Below, piece after piece: positions 6,515-8,878 of a stretch of 8,878 nucleotides of DNA (position 1 is the stretch's first letter; every line of letters starts with the position of its first letter). A model generated the notes under the pieces. The model was given only the letters and a program-made list of their open reading frames with translations, did not search any database and was not told the origin of the DNA. The stretch is from Alphaproteobacteria bacterium. GTDB lineage: Bacteria; Pseudomonadota; Alphaproteobacteria; Rhodospirillales; Rhodospirillaceae. The translations under genes were made by a program, and so were the position numbers. The stretch covers positions 1 through 8,878 of the forward strand of contig QKGW01000357.1 in assembly GCA_003250275.1 (NCBI GenBank), written 5' to 3'.

Positions 6515-6535
6515 TGGGTGTATATAAATCCAACC
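6512..6535. repeat. inverted repeat centred on the -10 box, candidate operator
   Basis: GGTTGG and CCAACC flank 12 AT-rich bases. The centre falls on the predicted -10 element of the decarboxylase promoter (6521-6526), a placement typical of repressor operators. No regulator gene is in the window to assign to it. Confidence 0.4.
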
Positions 6536-6549
6536 CCCCTCCCCGTAAA
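6521..6549 (-). promoter_or_regulatory. sigma-70-type promoter of the decarboxylase transcript
   Basis: On the minus strand, TTTACG (6549-6544) and TATATA (6526-6521) are separated by 17 bases. Each matches four of six consensus positions. It lies directly after the terminator of the thiazole synthase gene, where a new promoter is needed, in the most AT-rich stretch of the window. Confidence 0.5.
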
Positions 6550-6563
6550 GAGAAAATCTCATA

Positions 6564-6606
6564 GAAAAATGCGACCCGCGCATGTGCGGATCGCATATCT
6601 TTTTTC
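6564..6606. terminator. intrinsic terminator of the thiSG transcript, T-runs on both sides
   Basis: An 11-bp stem (6569-6579 with 6586-6596, one G-T wobble) has a 6-base loop. On the minus strand it is followed by TTTTT, giving a classical intrinsic terminator about 60 bases after the ThiS-ThiG stop. On the plus strand it is followed by six Ts, so it could stop transcription both ways. Confidence 0.85.
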
Positions 6607-6658
6607 GTTGTGTTTTCAGGGCGTTGCTAGAGGCCCTAAGAGCGATTTCCGGCGACGC

Positions 6659-7648
6659 TTAGATCAAACCGGCGAGCGGCGACGACGGATCGGCGTACAT
6701 TTTTTTCGGCATCCGCCCCGCGAGATACGCGAGCCGCCCGCCTTCGACCGCGAGGCGCATGGCGTGCGCCATTTTGATCGGGTCCTTCGCGGCGGCGATC
6801 GCGGTGTTCATCAGCACGCCGTCGCAGCCCAGTTCCATCGCCACCGCGGCGTCGGATGCGGTGCCGACGCCCGCGTCGACGAGCACCGGCACCTTCGCCT
6901 CCTCGATGATCAGGCGGATGTTCACCGGGTTCTGGATGCCGAGGCCCGAGCCGATCGGCGCGGCGAGCGGCATGATCGCGACGCAGCCCATCTCTTCGAG
7001 GCGCTTCGCGGCGATCGGATCGTCGGAGCAGTAGACCATCACCTCGAAGCCGTCCGCGATCAGCGCCTCGGCGGCGCGGAAGGTTTCGGCCATGTTCGGG
7101 TAGAGGGTCTTCTGGTCGCCGAGCACCTCGAGCTTGACGAGGTTCCAGCCGCCCGCCTCGCGCGCGAGGCGCAGGGTGCGCACCGCGTCCTCGGCGGTGA
7201 AGCAGCCGGCGGTGTTGGGCAGGTAGGTGTATTTCTTCGGATCGACGAAATCCATCAGCATCGGCTGATTGGGATCGCTCACGTTGACGCGGCGCACCGC
7301 GACGGTGACGATCTCCGCGCCCGACGCGGCGATCGCGCGCGCGGTTTCCTCGAAGTCCTTGTACTTGCCGGTCCCGACGAGCAGGCGCGAAGAGAAGCTC
7401 CGGCCCGCGAGCTGCAAACGATCCGTATCCACGATGTCCCCCTGCGGCGCTCCGCCGCCGATGAAATGCACGATCTCGATCCGGTCGCCGTCCTCCACCG
7501 GGGTGGCGGCGTAGGCGGACTTCGGCACGATTTCGAGGTTGCGCTCGACCGCGACCTTGCGCGCGTCGAGCCCGAGCGACGCGAGAAGCGCCGCCACGTC
7601 GAGGCCCTCATCGAGCGTGCGAAGCTCGCCATTCAAGCTGATCTGCAT
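6659..7648 (-). CDS. thiG: ThiS-ThiG fusion: sulfur carrier protein / thiazole synthase
   Basis: 329 residues. Residues 1-66 are ThiS, a ubiquitin-fold sulfur carrier, ending in Gly64-Gly65-Gly66. Residues 72-329 are ThiG, the TIM-barrel enzyme that builds the thiazole ring of thiamine from deoxyxylulose phosphate, dehydroglycine and ThiS-thiocarboxylate. Lys172 in VKLEVLGD forms the Schiff base. LLVGTGKY, the CSDDP loop, PIGSGLGIQNP and LVDAGVGTASDAA are family signatures, the last two near the phosphate site. In the usual pathway the thiocarboxylate forms on a free ThiS C-terminus; here that end is joined to ThiG by about five residues. Fusions of this kind are known in alphaproteobacteria. 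I chose ATG 7648 because it begins the ThiS fold; the 27 extra codons upstream are unlike it. GGGAAA precedes it. No thiC, thiO, thiE or TPP riboswitch is visible. Confidence 0.92.
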   Translation of the reverse strand: MQISLNGELRTLDEGLDVAALLASLGLDARKVAVERNLEIVPKSAYAATPVEDGDRIEIVHFIGGGAPQGDIVDTDRLQLAGRSFSSRLLVGTGKYKDFEETARAIAASGAEIVTVAVRRVNVSDPNQPMLMDFVDPKKYTYLPNTAGCFTAEDAVRTLRLAREAGGWNLVKLEVLGDQKTLYPNMAETFRAAEALIADGFEVMVYCSDDPIAAKRLEEMGCVAIMPLAAPIGSGLGIQNPVNIRLIIEEAKVPVLVDAGVGTASDAAVAMELGCDGVLMNTAIAAAKDPIKMAHAMRLAVEGGRLAYLAGRMPKKMYADPSSPLAGLI

Positions 7649-7694
7649 GGCTTTTCCCGTCTTGCAATGTTGCTTTTCCGTCCCGAGATGCCAG

Positions 7695-7723
7695 AGTATG
7701 GGTCCGACGGGCGGCGGATGCAA
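7695..7723 (-). promoter_or_regulatory. possible promoter for thiSG
   Basis: On the minus strand, TTGCAT and CATACT are spaced by 17 bases, with three and four of six matches. They lie in the 110-base gap between the divergent thiSG and aroQ genes, the only available place for both promoters. It is a weak call based on position. Confidence 0.3.
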
Positions 7724-7758
7724 CCGCACCCGGAAGCCATCAGCCGGAGACTGCCGCC

Positions 7759-8205
7759 GTGCCCCAAACCGCTGCGAAAAAGCGCGTCCTGATCCTCAAC
7801 GGGCCGAACCTCAACATGCTCGGCAAGCGCGAGCCGGAGATCTACGGGCGCGACACCCTCGACGACATCCGCGCCGCCTGCCAGGGGTTCTGCGACGCGC
7901 GCGGCTGGGCGCTCGAATTCCGCCAGTCGAACCACGAGGGCGAACTCGTCACCTGGATTCAGGAGGCGCGCGAAACCCAGGACGCGGTGATCATCAACGC
8001 CGGCGCCTACACCCACACCTCGGTCGCGATCCTCGATGCGCTCCACCTGTTGAAGTGCCCGATCGTCGAGGTCCATTTGTCCAACATCCATCGCCGCGAG
8101 GCGTTCCGTCACCACTCCTACATTTCCTCGGTCGCCACCGGGGTGATCGTCGGGTTCGGTGCGACGGGCTACATCCTCGCGTTGACGGGTCTCGAAGCCG
8201 GGTAA
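7759..8205 (+). CDS. aroQ: type II 3-dehydroquinate dehydratase
   Basis: 148 residues, the normal length for the small dodecameric type II enzyme. It converts 3-dehydroquinate to 3-dehydroshikimate, the third step of the shikimate pathway to aromatic amino acids, in the cytoplasm. The whole family pattern is present: LNGPNLNMLGKREPEIYG with catalytic Arg24 and Tyr29 on the mobile lid, QSNHEGELV, INAGAYTHTS with catalytic His86, VEVHLSNIHRRE (103-114) and FRHHSYIS. The start is GTG at 7759, with GGAG nine bases upstream; no ATG gives a full-length protein. It is divergent from thiSG and its stop codon shares one base with the start of aat, so the two are co-transcribed. Confidence 0.96.
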   Translation: MPQTAAKKRVLILNGPNLNMLGKREPEIYGRDTLDDIRAACQGFCDARGWALEFRQSNHEGELVTWIQEARETQDAVIINAGAYTHTSVAILDALHLLKCPIVEVHLSNIHRREAFRHHSYISSVATGVIVGFGATGYILALTGLEAG

Positions 8206-8852
8206 TGCCGATGCGCCTGGTGGTCACGCCGGAATTGCTGATCGCCGCGTATCGCCAGGGCGCGTTCCCGATGGGGAGGGGCCGAGACGATCCCGACCTG
8301 GTGTGGCTCTCGCCGCTCCGCCGCGGGGTGATCCCGCTCGACGGCCTGCACGTCGGCCGCTCGTTGCGCAAGGTGCTGCGCAAGACCCCCTTCACCCTCA
8401 CCGCCGACCGCGACTTCCAGGGCGTCGTCGCCGCCTGCGCCGCGCCCGCGCCGGGGCGCGAGGACACCTGGATCACGCCGCAGATCGCGAGCCTCTACAA
8501 CCAGCTCTTCCTGCGCGGCTTCGGCCATTCGATCGAATGCTGGGAAAACGGCACCCTCGTCGGCGGGCTTTACGGCGTCTCGATCGGCGCGGCGTTCTTC
8601 GGCGAGAGCATGTTCTCGCGCCGCACCGAGGCCTCCAAAGTCGCCCTCGTCCACCTCGTCGCGCGGCTGCGTGCCGGCGGCTTCGCGCTGCTCGACACTC
8701 AGTTCACCACCGAGCACCTGCGCGGCATGGGCGCGGTCGAGATTGCCCGCCCCGCCTACCTCAAGGCGCTCGCGATGGCGATCGACCACCCCGGCGAGTT
8801 TTTCCCGCCCGAGGCCGACATCGCCCGCGAAATGGCGCGGTTCACCGGTTAG
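8205..8852 (+). CDS. aat: leucyl/phenylalanyl-tRNA-protein transferase
   Basis: 215 residues, slightly shorter than E. coli Aat (234), as is usual for alphaproteobacteria. It adds Leu or Phe from aminoacyl-tRNA to the N-terminus of proteins starting with Arg or Lys, marking them for ClpS/ClpAP degradation. Visible motifs: AYRQGAFPMG (15-24), VWLSPLRRGVIPL (33-45), GVSIGAAFFGESMFSRRTEASK with Glu134, and LLDTQFTTEHLRGMGA with Gln166, which correspond to the E. coli catalytic Glu156 and Gln188 regions. The start ATG overlaps the aroQ stop (TAATG), consistent with translational coupling; a second in-frame ATG two codons on is an alternative, and neither has a strong ribosome site. The stop overlaps the stop of a convergent gene by two bases. 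Confidence 0.96.
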   Translation: MPMRLVVTPELLIAAYRQGAFPMGRGRDDPDLVWLSPLRRGVIPLDGLHVGRSLRKVLRKTPFTLTADRDFQGVVAACAAPAPGREDTWITPQIASLYNQLFLRGFGHSIECWENGTLVGGLYGVSIGAAFFGESMFSRRTEASKVALVHLVARLRAGGFALLDTQFTTEHLRGMGAVEIARPAYLKALAMAIDHPGEFFPPEADIAREMARFTG

Positions 8853-8878
8853 ATATCGAGGTCTTCCGCGAACTTCGC
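8849..8878 (-). CDS. C-terminal end of a convergent gene, unidentified
   Basis: On the minus strand the frame reads AKFAEDLDI then TAA, with nine codons inside the window. GC-rich third positions and tail-to-tail overlap with aat suggest a real gene end. Nine residues are too few to name it. Confidence 0.35.
   Translation of the reverse strand, partial: AKFAEDLDI

Noticed and set aside
6607..6658. Short stem AGGGC / GCCCT just after the thiSG stop
   Set aside because: Only 5 bp and no T-run; the 11-bp hairpin at 6569-6596 is the convincing terminator.
7649..7758. Possible TPP riboswitch upstream of thiSG
   Set aside because: I find no CTGAGA-type core or the usual second THI-box half on the minus strand, and the gap is only 110 bases and shared with aroQ.

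Overview
The window is about two-thirds G+C, densely coded, and reads as ordinary chromosome of a flagellated, high-GC alphaproteobacterium. A member of the Rhodospirillales is my best guess. This rests on gene content, codon use rich in third-position G/C, the alanine-racemase-fold ornithine decarboxylase, the ThiS-ThiG fusion and the M48 / DsbA / aroQ / aat gene set. I see no transposon, phage, CRISPR array, tRNA or rRNA.

Layout. (1) 1-1393, minus: a lipoprotein-like gamma-glutamyltransferase homologue that runs off the left edge. (2) 1392-3540, plus: a two-gene envelope operon, a secreted M48 zinc metalloprotease with TPR repeats (BepA-like) and a periplasmic DsbA/ScsC-type thiol oxidoreductase. 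It closes with a 13-bp bidirectional terminator. (3) 3604-4854, minus: a flagellar hook (FlgE-type) gene. Its upstream region holds a near-consensus sigma-54 promoter and two matching palindromes placed like enhancer sites. (4) 5029-6159, minus: an ornithine/lysine decarboxylase preceded by a leader of about 350 nt that looks like a regulatory RNA. (5) 6659-7648, minus: a ThiS-ThiG fusion for thiazole synthesis, ending in a strong terminator. (6) 7759-8852, plus: aroQ (3-dehydroquinate dehydratase) overlapping aat (leucyl/phenylalanyl-tRNA-protein transferase) by one base. A few C-terminal codons of a convergent gene occupy the right edge.

How the parts work together. The M48 protease and the DsbA-like protein fit joint quality control of outer-membrane and periplasmic proteins. 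The flagellar, polyamine, thiamine, shikimate and N-end-rule genes are separate housekeeping units, each with its own signals. As I remember alphaproteobacterial gene order, the M48-dsbA pair commonly lies next to aroQ-accB-accC-aat. Here three minus-strand genes separate the pair from aroQ, and accBC is absent between aroQ and aat, so the neighbourhood looks rearranged.

I found no clear new multi-gene system. The parts most worth a second look are the decarboxylase leader (possible alternative pairing at its ribosome-binding site, a coding-like frame without a start codon, and an operator-like repeat over the -10), the paired palindromes upstream of the hook gene, the internal Gly-Gly of the ThiS-ThiG fusion, and the apparent loss of the usual nucleophile in the gamma-glutamyltransferase homologue.
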